A DNA stretch of 34,313 bases from DAOTUB01 sp034437455. GTDB lineage: Bacteria > Chloroflexota > Anaerolineae > B4-G1. Location of the stretch: the NCBI GenBank assembly GCA_034437455.1, contig DAOTUB010000333.1, forward strand, positions 1 to 34,313, read 5' to 3'. Below the pieces are notes generated by a model that was given only the letters and a program-made list of their open reading frames with translations, had not been told where the DNA came from and did not search any database. The position numbers were made by a program, and so were the translations under genes. This document shows positions 22,511 to 30,634 of the stretch, one piece after another; the first letter of the stretch is position 1; every line of letters starts with the position of its first letter.

Positions 22511-22539
22511 CTTATACCACGTTCTGCTGTTTCTGTCAA
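22511..22539 (-). promoter_or_regulatory. Promoter of the trp operon
   Basis: TTGACA (22534-22539), exactly 17 bp, TATAAG (22511-22516) on the minus strand. The predicted start near 22504 gives the whole T-box leader. This is one of the closest matches to consensus in the window. Confidence 0.85.
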
Positions 22540-22591
22540 GCATTTTTCGGGAGGCGTTGACATCTGGGACAAGCGGGAAGCGCCAGAAAAC

Positions 22592-22620
22592 TTGACGAAA
22601 TAGGTCTTTTCCGTTACAAT
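22592..22620 (+). promoter_or_regulatory. Promoter of the ffh cluster
   Basis: TTGACG (22592-22597), 17 bp, TACAAT (22615-22620), divergent from the trp promoter. The space between the two -35 boxes (22540-22591) holds no other feature I can identify. Confidence 0.8.
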
Positions 22621-22662
22621 CGCTTTGCATTTTCGCAATTGAGCAGCACCAGGCGAGGCATC

Positions 22663-23991
22663 GTGTTTGAGAATCTGACCGATAAACTTCAGGCTGTCTT
22701 CAAGCGGCTGGGCAAGCGCGGCATTTTACGTGAGGACGACGTAAAGGAGATCCTGCGCGAGGTACGCCTGGCGCTGCTTGAGGCGGACGTCCATTACAAA
22801 GTCGTCAAGGATTTTGTCGGGCGCGTGCGCGAGCGAGCCGTCGGCGCCGAGGTCACCGAGAGCCTCAGCCCGGCCCAGCAGGTGGTTAAAATCGTCCACG
22901 AAGAGTTGATCGCAACGCTGGGCAAGCCGGGTCGCCTGGAGCTTCAGGGAAACGCGCCGTACGTCATCATGTTGGTCGGGTTGCAAGGATCGGGCAAGAC
23001 GACGATGGCAGCCAAGCTATCCCGGCAACTCAGAAAGAACGGCCACCTGCCGATCATGGTCGCTGGCGACACTTATCGTCCGGCCGCCGTCAAACAACTG
23101 GAAGTGTTGGGCCGCCAGTTGGAGCTGCCTGTCTACAGCGAAGGATCGCGCGCCTCGCCGCCCCAGATCTGTGCCAACGGCGTCCGCGAGGCAAAAAAAC
23201 GCGGTCTCGACGTGGTCATTCTCGACACCGCCGGTCGGCTCCAGATCGACGGGGAGATGATGGCCGAGTTGGAAGCGGTCAAGCGGGCGACCCAGCCGGT
23301 GGAGACGCTCCTGGTGGCCGACGCGATGACGGGACAGGAGGCGGTGAACGTCGCCGCTGGTTTTCACGAGCGCATCGGGCTGACCGGGCTGATATTGACC
23401 AAGGTGGACGGCGACGCGCGAGGCGGCGCTGCTATCAGTATGCGGTCCGTCACCGGCGTACCGATCAAATACCTGGGCACGGGCGAAAAGACCGACGCTC
23501 TGGAGGTTTTCCATCCCGACCGGCTGGCCTCTCGCATCCTGGGAATGGGGGACGTGCTGACGCTCATCGAGCGGGCAGAGGCGGCCTTCGACCAGGAGCA
23601 GGCTGTAAAGATGGAGCGCAAACTGCGCGAGGCCAGCTTCAATCTGGAGGATTTCTTGGAGCAGTTGCAGCAAGTCAAAAAAATGGGCCCGCTGGATCAA
23701 CTCCTTGACATGATCCCTGGCGTGAGGGGACTGGCCCAGCAGGTCTCGTCAGAGGCGACCGACAAGCAGTTCAAGCGCACTGAGGCGATCGTGCTTTCGA
23801 TGACGCCGGAAGAGCGACGCAATCCCCGCATCATCAAGGGCAGCCGCAAGAAACGTATCGCCCGCGGCAGCGGCACGACGGTGCAAGAGGTAAACGCGCT
23901 GCTCAATCAGTTCCGCCAGATGCAGCGAATGATGAAGCAACTGGGGAAGGGTACGCGGGGGATGCAGGGGTTGACACGGATGTTTGGATAG
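22663..23991 (+). CDS. ffh: Signal recognition particle protein Ffh (SRP54)
   Basis: A 442-aa GTPase that binds 4.5S RNA and signal sequences and targets ribosomes to FtsY. The N domain (LTDKLQAVFKRL) is followed by the G domain with LVGLQGSGKTT, DTYRPAAVKQL, DTAGRL, TKVDGDARGGAA and KYLGTGEK. The methionine-rich M domain ends MQRMMKQLGKGTRGMQGL. GTG 22663 is chosen because FENLTDKL is where Ffh normally begins and AGGCGAGG lies just upstream; the frame is open to TTG 22639 but the extra residues do not match the family. It heads a cluster with rpsP, khpA, rimM and dprA. Confidence 0.95.
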   Translation: MFENLTDKLQAVFKRLGKRGILREDDVKEILREVRLALLEADVHYKVVKDFVGRVRERAVGAEVTESLSPAQQVVKIVHEELIATLGKPGRLELQGNAPYVIMLVGLQGSGKTTMAAKLSRQLRKNGHLPIMVAGDTYRPAAVKQLEVLGRQLELPVYSEGSRASPPQICANGVREAKKRGLDVVILDTAGRLQIDGEMMAELEAVKRATQPVETLLVADAMTGQEAVNVAAGFHERIGLTGLILTKVDGDARGGAAISMRSVTGVPIKYLGTGEKTDALEVFHPDRLASRILGMGDVLTLIERAEAAFDQEQAVKMERKLREASFNLEDFLEQLQQVKKMGPLDQLLDMIPGVRGLAQQVSSEATDKQFKRTEAIVLSMTPEERRNPRIIKGSRKKRIARGSGTTVQEVNALLNQFRQMQRMMKQLGKGTRGMQGLTRMFG

Positions 23992-24000
23992 AATAGTATA

Positions 24001-24028
24001 TTGGTACGCCCAAAGGGCGTACCAATTT
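24001..24028 (+). terminator. Hairpin between ffh and rpsP
   Basis: A perfect 11-bp stem, TTGGTACGCCC (24001-24011) with GGGCGTACCAA (24015-24025), has a 3-nt loop and then only three T. It could be a weak terminator or an RNA processing/stability site that sets different levels of ffh and rpsP. Confidence 0.55.
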
Positions 24029-24053
24029 ACCAACTCATAACAACAGGAGGTTT

Positions 24054-24584
24054 ATGGTCAAAATTCGGTTGCGCCGTGTAGGCGCCAAGAAGCAAGCAAG
24101 TTATCGCGTGGTGGTGGCCGACTCGCGGTCTCCTCGCGATGGACGATTCATCGAGCGTATTGGGATTTATAACCCACGCACCGACCCGGAGACGGTCAGG
24201 ATCAAAGAAGACCGCGCGCTGTACTGGCTGAGCGTCGGAGCGCAGCCAACCGACGCAGTAGCGCGACTGCTCAAGAACCTGGGCACACTGGCCCGGTTCG
24301 AGCGGCTGAAACAGGGCGAGTCCCTGGAAGCGCTGGTGGCCGAGGCCGAGGCAGCATTGGCAGCAGAAGAAGAGGCAGTCGAGGCTGAGGAAGCGTTGGC
24401 GGCTGAAAAAGAGGCAGCCGAGGCTGAACTGGGTGAAGAGGAATCTGTTGAGGCCGAGGAAGAGGGTGAAGTAGAAGAGCCTTTAGCAGAACCGGCTGAG
24501 GCAGAGGAGGAAGAAACCCAAGATCCCGTTGAAGAGGGAGAGGAGGATGCCGAAGAAGACCCAGAGGAAGCGACAGAGGAGTAG
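24054..24584 (+). CDS. rpsP: Ribosomal protein S16 with long acidic C-terminal tail
   Basis: A 176-aa protein. Residues 1-85 are ordinary bS16 (MVKIRLRRVGAKKQASYRVV, DSRSPRDGRFIERIG, LKNLGTLARFERLK), a 30S assembly protein. The remaining ~90 residues are almost only Glu, Ala and a few Asp/Pro/Val, with imperfect repeats such as AEAEAALAAEEEA and EAEEALAAEKEA. Normal S16 is about 80-90 aa, so the tail doubles it. It is highly acidic and likely helical, then disordered. AGGAGG stands 3 nt before ATG 24054. The tail's role is unknown, perhaps solubility or rRNA-shielding before assembly; this is inference. Confidence 0.95.
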   Translation: MVKIRLRRVGAKKQASYRVVVADSRSPRDGRFIERIGIYNPRTDPETVRIKEDRALYWLSVGAQPTDAVARLLKNLGTLARFERLKQGESLEALVAEAEAALAAEEEAVEAEEALAAEKEAAEAELGEEESVEAEEEGEVEEPLAEPAEAEEEETQDPVEEGEEDAEEDPEEATEE

Positions 24585-24683
24585 CCTACTCGACTGTGCA
24601 GTGGAACTAGACTCCCCCACTGCGTCTCCGTACTGTACCGTTTATGTCATCCGCATCAACTACCACAGGAGGGAGTAGCAACA

Positions 24684-24923
24684 ATGGCTTCTTCGATGAA
24701 AGATCTGGTTGAATTCATCGCCAAGTCGCTGGTGGACGATCCAACCCAGGTGCACGTCTCCGAGATCGAAGGGGAGAGTGCCGTGATCCTGGAGTTGCGG
24801 GTCGGCCCAGAGGACATGGGCCGCGTGATCGGCAAGGGCGGGCGTACTGCGAACGCCATACGCCGACTCGTTCGAGTTCTCGCTGCCAAACAAGGGCTGC
24901 GAGCTAATCTCGAAATCGTTTAA
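24684..24923 (+). CDS. khpA: KH-domain RNA-binding protein KhpA (YlqC-type)
   Basis: A 79-aa single KH domain with the GxxG loop as GRVIGKGGRTANAIR, the hallmark of KhpA. It follows rpsP and precedes rimM, its usual position. KhpA binds RNA with KhpB/EloR and affects cell-wall growth and sRNA use in Firmicutes; the role here is by analogy. ATG 24684 has AGGAGGGAG upstream. The 99-bp gap after rpsP contains an inverted pair GCAGTGG/CCACTGC (24604-24629) that may form a weak hairpin. Confidence 0.93.
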   Translation: MASSMKDLVEFIAKSLVDDPTQVHVSEIEGESAVILELRVGPEDMGRVIGKGGRTANAIRRLVRVLAAKQGLRANLEIV

Positions 24924-24951
24924 GCGCACTTCTGAATACGGCTGGATTTTC

Positions 24952-24965
24952 CCCACATATGTGGG
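24952..24965. repeat. 14-bp perfect palindrome before rimM
   Basis: CCCACATATGTGGG lies 8 bp upstream of the rimM ATG, where a ribosome-binding site would be expected and none is seen. It could be a protein-binding site or could form a hairpin that affects rimM translation. Confidence 0.4.
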
Positions 24966-24973
24966 TGTAAATC

Positions 24974-25567
24974 ATGCGAATGGATAACGCCACACAACGA
25001 CATAGAGGACAGGAAGGCTCAGGAGAAGCATCTACACCTGAGCCTTCTTATATAGTGGTGGGGCAGGTACGGCGGCCTCATGGTTTGCGGGGTGAACTGC
25101 GCGTCGAGGTTATCACCGACTATCCCGACAGGCTGGGACAGCACGCTTGCTTTTACCTGGCCTCTCCCAATACCCCTGAAGCGGTGCAGCGCTACCCGGT
25201 CGAAGGGATGCGCATGCACAAAGATACGCTGTTGCTAAAGCTGGGTGGTTGCGACGATCGCAACACGGCAGAGACACTGCGTGATATGCTCGTGCAGGTG
25301 CCGATCGAGGATGCTATACCGCTTGAAGAAGGGGAATACTATCACTTCCAGCTCGTTGGTGTGAAGGTAAAGACCGAGACCGGTGAAGGGCTGGGCCAGG
25401 TGGTTGAGGTGCTAGACACCGCCGCGCACGATGTGTACATCGTGCGCGGGCCTCGCGGAGAAGTGCTCCTGCCGGCCGTGGAGGAGGTGGTGCTTGAGCT
25501 TGACCTGGAGGTCGGAGAGATGATGGTACACCTGTTGCCAGGTATGCTGGGAGAGGATAGGGAATGA
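24974..25567 (+). CDS. rimM: Ribosome maturation factor RimM
   Basis: A 197-aa protein with the RimM N-domain (YIVVGQVRRPHGLRGELRVE) and the PRC-barrel C-domain (LEEGEYYHFQLVGVKV, GEVLLPAVEEVVLELDL). It binds S19 and helps mature the 30S head. The first ~25 residues (MRMDNATQRHRGQEGSGEAS...) are a hydrophilic extension before the domain. The start is uncertain: ATG 24974 and ATG 24980 are both possible and neither has a clear ribosome-binding site. The stop overlaps the dprA ATG by 4 nt. Confidence 0.92.
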   Translation: MRMDNATQRHRGQEGSGEASTPEPSYIVVGQVRRPHGLRGELRVEVITDYPDRLGQHACFYLASPNTPEAVQRYPVEGMRMHKDTLLLKLGGCDDRNTAETLRDMLVQVPIEDAIPLEEGEYYHFQLVGVKVKTETGEGLGQVVEVLDTAAHDVYIVRGPRGEVLLPAVEEVVLELDLEVGEMMVHLLPGMLGEDRE

Positions 25568-26673
25568 GCGACCTGCGCTACTGGGTGGGATTCAACATCG
25601 TGCGCGGTATTGGCCCACTGCGGCTGCGGGCGCTGCTCGACTATTTTGGGGACGTGGAACGGGCCTGGCACGGGCCGGTCGAGGCCTTGCAGAACGCTGG
25701 GTTGGATCGCCGCTCGCTGGAGAATCTGCTGACAGCCCGGGCCAACCTGGACCTGGAGCGAGAGTTGGAGCGGATCGCGGAAGCGGGGGCGCAAGTGCTC
25801 ACCTGGGAAAGCTCTCTCTACCCCCGCCTCCTCCTCGAGATTCCCGCCCCGCCGCCGGTGCTCTACGTCAAGGGCGAACTGACGGCGGAGGATGCCTGGG
25901 CGGTAGCCGTCGTCGGCACGCGGCGAGCCTCGCCCTACGGGCGCGAGGCGGCCCGCCAGCTTTCTGCGGCACTGGCGCGCAGCGGCATCACCATCGTCAG
26001 CGGGCTGGCGCGCGGGATCGATGGCGAGGCGCACCGGGCGGCGCTACAGGCGGGAGGGCGAACCATCGCCGTGCTGGGCTGCGGCGTCGACCAGATCTAT
26101 CCGCCAGAACACCGCAAGTTGGCCACACAGATCGTCGAGCGCGGCGCGCTGGTCAGCGACTATCCGTTGGGCACGCCCCCCGAAGGCAGGAACTTTCCCC
26201 CGCGCAATCGCATCATCAGCGGGCTGAGCCTGGGCGTGCTCGTCGTCGAGGCGGGAAAATCAAGCGGGGCGCTGATCACCGCCGACTATGCCGCCGAGCA
26301 GGGACGCGAGGTGTTCGCCGTGCCCGGAAACGTCTTTACCCATGGCAGCGCCGGCACCAACGCGCTCATCCAGGAGGGGGCCAAACTCGTGCTCAAGCCG
26401 GAGGACATCCTGGAAGAGTTGAACCTGACGATGGTGATCGAGCAGACAGAGGCGCGCCAGGTGCTTCCCGCCGACGAGACCGAGGCCTCGCTGCTGACCT
26501 ATCTATCGGCTGAGCCAACCCACGTGGATGAACTTCGGCAGCAGGTGGACTTGCCTATCGCGCAAGTGACCAGCACGCTGGCGATGATGGAGTTGAAGGG
26601 AATGGTGCGCCAGGTGAGCGGGATGAAGTACGTCGTAGCCCGCGAGCGCGGCGCAGAATACGTGGTGGAGTGA
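25564..26673 (+). CDS. dprA: DNA-processing protein DprA
   Basis: A 369-aa protein that loads RecA onto incoming single-stranded DNA. The N-terminal HhH-like region (FNIVRGIGPLRLRALLDYFG) is followed by the extended Rossmann fold with VVGTRRASPYGREAA, VSGLARGIDGEAHRAAL, VLGCGVDQIYPPEH, FPPRNRIISGLS and VEAGKSSGALITADYAAEQGR. A winged-helix (DprA_WH) lies at about 300-360 (VDELRQQVDLPIAQV). ATG 25564 overlaps rimM by 4 nt. In many genomes trmD follows rimM; here dprA takes that place, tying a competence/recombination gene to the housekeeping promoter at 22592. Confidence 0.95.
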   Translation: MSDLRYWVGFNIVRGIGPLRLRALLDYFGDVERAWHGPVEALQNAGLDRRSLENLLTARANLDLERELERIAEAGAQVLTWESSLYPRLLLEIPAPPPVLYVKGELTAEDAWAVAVVGTRRASPYGREAARQLSAALARSGITIVSGLARGIDGEAHRAALQAGGRTIAVLGCGVDQIYPPEHRKLATQIVERGALVSDYPLGTPPEGRNFPPRNRIISGLSLGVLVVEAGKSSGALITADYAAEQGREVFAVPGNVFTHGSAGTNALIQEGAKLVLKPEDILEELNLTMVIEQTEARQVLPADETEASLLTYLSAEPTHVDELRQQVDLPIAQVTSTLAMMELKGMVRQVSGMKYVVARERGAEYVVE

Positions 26674-26692
26674 ACCCGTACACCGGTAGATT

Positions 26693-26803
26693 GTATCTTC
26701 TCAATAAACCGGGGGCTTGTTCGTAGTAGGCGCTTCAGCGCCCCTAAAAGCGCACTGAAGTGCGCACTACGAACAGATTCACCCCAAGTTATTGAGAAGA
26801 TAC
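26693..26803. mobile_element. 111-bp MITE with 15-bp perfect ends and 8-bp target duplication
   Basis: The ends GTATCTTCTCAATAA (26693-26707) and TTATTGAGAAGATAC (26789-26803) are exact inverted repeats. Flanks GGTAGATT at 26685-26692 and 26804-26811 are the target duplication. The interior has another inverted pair, TGTTCGTAGT and ACTACGAACA, and no coding capacity. The first 12 bp of its ends match the element at 16180-16319, so both belong to one family mobilised by the same absent transposase. Confidence 0.92.
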
Positions 26804-26846
26804 GGTAGATTGGCACATTGGTATCCATCCATCTGACCAATCTACC
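26804..26846. repeat. Inverted repeat into which the MITE inserted
   Basis: GGTAGATTGG (26804-26813) and CCAATCTACC (26837-26846) are exact inverted repeats with ATTGGT/ACCAAT inside the loop. The MITE landed at the edge of the left arm. It could fold after dprA but has no T tract, so terminator function is doubtful. Confidence 0.5.
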
Positions 26847-26868
26847 AATGTACCAATAAGGAGGCAAG

Positions 26869-27954
26869 TTGACTTTTTACGCATTGATTATGGCTGGCGG
26901 GACCGGGACCCGTTTGTGGCCGATCAGCCGCCAAGATAACCCCAAACAGTCGCTCAAACTGATCGGGGGGCGCACGATGTTCGAACATACCATCGACCGC
27001 ATCGCGCCTCTTTTGCAACCGGAGCAAATTTTCGTCGTCACAGATGCCCAACAGGCCCAACTCCTGATGGCGCAGGCACCGGAACTGCCGCCGGAGAATT
27101 TTATCATCGAACCGGAGGGCCGTGGCACCGCTCCCTGCATTGGATTGGGGGCGATTCACCTGCACCGACAGGATCCAGAGGCGATTATGGCGGTGCTCAC
27201 CGCCGATCACTTTATCACCGATACAGAGCGTTTTCGCCAGGTGCTGACCGCTGGGGTAAAGGTCGCTCAGGATGGGCACCTGGTTACGCTGGGGATCACT
27301 CCCGCGTCCCCTTCGACCGGCTACGGATACATCAAGCAAGGTGAGAGCCTGGGGGCGGTGGAGGGTTTTCCTGTCTTTCGGGCCGAGCGGTTCACCGAAA
27401 AGCCGAGTCGCGAGACGGCATTCCACATGGTGGAGAGCGGAGAGTACACCTGGAACAGCGGCATGTTCTTGTGGCGAACGGACCGCATCCTGGAAGAGTT
27501 CCAGCTCCAGATGGGGGAGTTCTACGTGCATCTGGCGGAGATAGAGGCGACGCTGGGAACCGCCGGGTACAAGCCAACGCTGAAGCGCGTCTGGCCCCAG
27601 GTAGATAAGCAGGCGATTGACTATGGAGTGATGGAGAGGGCCGAAGACGTGGTCGTCGTCCCGGTGGATATCGGTTGGTCGGACGTGGGCAGTTGGGGCA
27701 GCCTGGCGGAGTTGCTGTCGGCTTTGGAAAATGAGGACAAAGAAGGGAATGTCATCGTAGGTCCACACGTGGGGATTGATACGCAAGACACGCTCGTTTT
27801 CGGTGAGAAGCGCCTCATCGCCACTATTGGGCTGGAGGATATGATCATCGTGGACACCGATGACGCGGTCTTGGTCTGCTCCAGGGAACAGGAGCAAGAG
27901 GTACGCACGCTAGTTAAATTGCTGGAGGAGCGGGGCGAGAACGGTTATCTGTGA
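26869..27954 (+). CDS. manC: Mannose-1-phosphate guanylyltransferase
   Basis: A 361-aa nucleotidyltransferase making GDP-mannose from Man-1-P and GTP. Visible are the N-terminal signature IMAGGTGTRLWPISR, IEPEGRGTAPCIGLGA, LTADHFI, TPASPSTGYGYI, FTEKPSRETA, WNSGMFLW and IGWSDVGSW. It has only the transferase and a short left-handed beta-helix part, without the C-terminal mannose-6-phosphate isomerase domain of bifunctional ManC. TTG 26869 follows AAGGAGG at 4 nt. It sits alone between dprA and topA. GDP-mannose would feed glycan or protein mannosylation. Confidence 0.93.
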   Translation: MTFYALIMAGGTGTRLWPISRQDNPKQSLKLIGGRTMFEHTIDRIAPLLQPEQIFVVTDAQQAQLLMAQAPELPPENFIIEPEGRGTAPCIGLGAIHLHRQDPEAIMAVLTADHFITDTERFRQVLTAGVKVAQDGHLVTLGITPASPSTGYGYIKQGESLGAVEGFPVFRAERFTEKPSRETAFHMVESGEYTWNSGMFLWRTDRILEEFQLQMGEFYVHLAEIEATLGTAGYKPTLKRVWPQVDKQAIDYGVMERAEDVVVVPVDIGWSDVGSWGSLAELLSALENEDKEGNVIVGPHVGIDTQDTLVFGEKRLIATIGLEDMIIVDTDDAVLVCSREQEQEVRTLVKLLEERGENGYL

Positions 27955-27967
27955 TGCTGAGGCGGAT

Positions 27968-30364
27968 ATGAAAGCCTACTGCTTCAAGTGCAAAACTAAG
28001 CGAGAAATACAGGACGCCCGGCCCGTTTTCACCAGCAAGGGATCGCCGGCCACGCGAGGGGTGTGTCCGGAGTGCGGCACAAAACTGTTCCGGATGGGCC
28101 GTACGCCGGCTCACGAGGGACTTGAGCCGGAAGAACACCTGGCCAATCCAAAAGCCAAGACCGAACTGGCGAAAAAACCCAAATTGGTGATCGTCGAGTC
28201 GCCGGCCAAGGCGCGCACGGTGGGCCGCTTTCTGGGGAAAAAGTACACAGTGCGGGCCTCGGTGGGGCACGTGCGCGATCTGCCATCCAACCGGATGGGC
28301 GTAGACATCGAGAACGACTTTGAGCCTCGCTACGTGATCCCTTCCAAACGGAAAGACGTGGTGCGCAAGCTGCGGAAGGACGTCAAGAACTCGTCCGAGA
28401 TCTACCTAGCGACCGACCCCGACCGCGAGGGGGAAGCGATCTCCTGGCATTTGCTCGAGGCGCTCCAGTCGGCCATCGGGCCGCTGCGGCCGGTGCACCG
28501 CGTCGAGTTCCACGAGATCACACACGACGCCATCGAGCACGCCTTTGGCAACCCCCGCGAGATCGATATGCAGCGCGTGGAGGCGCAACAGGCGCGCCGC
28601 ATCCTCGACCGGATCGTCGGCTACACGCTCAGCCCGCTGCTGCGCGACAAGATGGGACGGCGCGGGCTTTCTGCCGGGCGGGTGCAATCGGTGGCCGTGC
28701 GGCTGGTCGTCGAGCGGGAGCGGGAGATCGAGGCTTTTGTGTCGGTCGAGTATTGGTCCATCGAAGCCGAGCTGGCCAAGCAGGAACCGAAGCGAAAAAA
28801 GCCGCGCAGTTTCATCGCCAGACTCCACCGCATTCAAGGAGAGGAGCCAGAACTTGACAGCGAAGCCGAGGTACAGGCGATCTTGGATGAACTGGAAAAG
28901 GCCATCTATACCGTGGCCAAAGTGAAAGAGGGGCAGCGACGGCGCAAGCCCGCGGCCCCGTTCACCACCAGCACGATGCAGCAGGAGGCGTCGCGGCGGC
29001 TACGGTTCACCGCCAAACGCACGATGCGCTTTGCCCAGCAATTGTACGAAGGGCTAGACCTGGGGGATGGACCGGTTGGGTTGATCACCTACATGCGCAC
29101 CGACAGCGCGAACGTGGCCGAGCAGGCGCAGGCAGAGGCGCGGGCATTCATCAAAAAGAGGTACGGCGAGAATTTTGTACCGGCCAAGCCGCCGACGTAC
29201 AAGACCAAGGCGAAGAGCGCGCAAGAAGCTCACGAGGCGATCCGTCCCACCAGCGTCCTGCGCACGCCCCAATCTCTCAAGCCGCACCTGGATCGAAACC
29301 AGTATCGGCTGTATCAACTGATCTGGCGGCGTTTTGTCGCCAGCCAGATGGCGCCGGCGGTGTACGACACCCTCTCTGTAGACATCCTGGCCGGCCTCCC
29401 CAAGGCGGAAGAGAGACCTTATCTCTTCCGCGCCAGTGGTTCCAGTTTGCGCTTCAAGGGCTTTCTGGCTGTGTACGAGGAGCCGAGGGACAAGGACGCC
29501 AGAGCCGGGGAAGAGTGCAAGCGGGAGGAGATCCCGCCGCTGGCGGTGGACGAACTGCTCGACCTGGTGCAATTGCTGCCACAGCAACACTTCACCCAAC
29601 CGCCCCCTCGTTACAGCGAGGCGACGCTGGTGCGTGCGCTGGAGGAATACGGCATCGGCCGCCCCAGCACCTACGCCCCGACCATGTCCACCATCCAGCA
29701 GCGCGGGTACGTGGAACGGCGCGATAGGCGGTTGCATCCCACCGAGGTGGGATGCATTGTCAACGATCTGTTGGTAGATTACTTTCCGCAACACATCGAA
29801 ACGGGCTTTACGGCCCAGATGGAGGAAGAGCTGGATCAGATCGCCAGCGGCGAGCGGGAGTGGGTGCCGATGTTGCACGATTTTTACGATCCTTTCTCCG
29901 CCATGTTGTCGCAGGCGCAGGAGAGCATGCCCGATGTCCAGATGGGGAATGAGCCAACGGGAGAGATGTGCCCCAAGTGCGGCCATCCCTTGATCTACAA
30001 ATATGGTCGCTATGGCAAGTTCATCGGCTGTAGTAACTTTCCCGATTGCCGCTACCTTCAGCCGATCCTGGTCAAGATTGGCGTGACGTGCCCGGAATGC
30101 GGAGGCGACCTGGTGGAGAAAAAGACGCGGCGCGGGCGCACGTTCTACGGCTGCTCCAACTATGATGGCGACAAACCTGGCTCGTGCAAATTTGCCGTCT
30201 GGAAGCGCCCTCTGCCGCAACCCTGTCCCGAATGCGGCGGACTGCTGACCCAGGCGCGCCGCGATTGGGCCAAGTGCGTCGCCTGTGAAGAGACCTTCGA
30301 GATCGCCAGCCTGCCGGCGAATGCAGAAGTGGCATCCGAATCTGGCGATCCAGGTCAAAAATAG
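27968..30364 (+). CDS. topA: DNA topoisomerase I with an N-terminal four-cysteine ribbon
   Basis: A 798-aa type IA topoisomerase. Residues 1-45 form a DUF5679-like zinc ribbon (C5, C8, C33, C36: YCFKC...VCPECGTKLFRMG) not found in standard TopA. The toprim domain follows with KLVIVESPAKA and ATDPDREGE (D150, D152, E154). The catalytic tyrosine is Y375 in GLITYMRTDS, with HEAIRPT later and LEEYGIGRPSTYAP. The C-terminus has three cysteine clusters (CPKCGHP...GCSNFPDC, CPECGGD...GCSNY...C, CPECGGL...CVAC). It relaxes negative supercoils. GAGGCGG precedes ATG 27968, 13 bp after manC, so the two may be cotranscribed. Confidence 0.95.
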   Translation: MKAYCFKCKTKREIQDARPVFTSKGSPATRGVCPECGTKLFRMGRTPAHEGLEPEEHLANPKAKTELAKKPKLVIVESPAKARTVGRFLGKKYTVRASVGHVRDLPSNRMGVDIENDFEPRYVIPSKRKDVVRKLRKDVKNSSEIYLATDPDREGEAISWHLLEALQSAIGPLRPVHRVEFHEITHDAIEHAFGNPREIDMQRVEAQQARRILDRIVGYTLSPLLRDKMGRRGLSAGRVQSVAVRLVVEREREIEAFVSVEYWSIEAELAKQEPKRKKPRSFIARLHRIQGEEPELDSEAEVQAILDELEKAIYTVAKVKEGQRRRKPAAPFTTSTMQQEASRRLRFTAKRTMRFAQQLYEGLDLGDGPVGLITYMRTDSANVAEQAQAEARAFIKKRYGENFVPAKPPTYKTKAKSAQEAHEAIRPTSVLRTPQSLKPHLDRNQYRLYQLIWRRFVASQMAPAVYDTLSVDILAGLPKAEERPYLFRASGSSLRFKGFLAVYEEPRDKDARAGEECKREEIPPLAVDELLDLVQLLPQQHFTQPPPRYSEATLVRALEEYGIGRPSTYAPTMSTIQQRGYVERRDRRLHPTEVGCIVNDLLVDYFPQHIETGFTAQMEEELDQIASGEREWVPMLHDFYDPFSAMLSQAQESMPDVQMGNEPTGEMCPKCGHPLIYKYGRYGKFIGCSNFPDCRYLQPILVKIGVTCPECGGDLVEKKTRRGRTFYGCSNYDGDKPGSCKFAVWKRPLPQPCPECGGLLTQARRDWAKCVACEETFEIASLPANAEVASESGDPGQK

Positions 30365-30482
30365 AGAGGTTGATGATCTTTTCAGAACTGTGTGGAAAAC
30401 ACTGCGTTACAACCCATCACCAAACTGAAACTCTGCCGTTATGATCTTGATTTGCCTCAAAAGTTTTTATGTGGTAAAGTAG

Positions 30483-30511
30483 TTGTGTACCGGTGACACT
30501 TATGGTACAAT
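30483..30511 (+). promoter_or_regulatory. Candidate promoter of the unknown membrane-protein gene
   Basis: TTGTGT (30483-30488), 17 bp, TACAAT (30506-30511). The leader to ATG 30635 would be about 117 nt. The rest of the topA-to-30635 gap (30365-30634) holds nothing else I recognise. Confidence 0.55.
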
Positions 30512-30634
30512 GAATATAGCAAAATGTACGGGAGACATCTGAGGCATCGCGGAAAACTGATGTTTCCACCGCCAATTGTAGTACCTGCGAGACCTTCCAA
30601 ACCAAATATATAACCATAAAACAGGAGGGAGGAC

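Noticed and set aside
22310..22603. Plus-strand ORFs across the T-box leader
   Set aside because: The region is explained by a structured leader RNA on the other strand. The ORFs show no motif or ribosome-binding site.
24001..24028. Calling the ffh-rpsP hairpin a definite terminator
   Set aside because: The stem is perfect but only three T follow, and no separate rpsP promoter is evident, so readthrough is likely.
26842..27897. 351-codon minus-strand ORF opposite manC
   Set aside because: Shadow of manC. No ribosome-binding site or family motif, and the plus-strand protein is unmistakable.
29054..30358. Long minus-strand ORF (434 codons) opposite topA
   Set aside because: It is fully antisense to a gene with intact catalytic motifs. 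Its protein has no recognisable domain, and such mirror frames are expected in GC-rich coding DNA.
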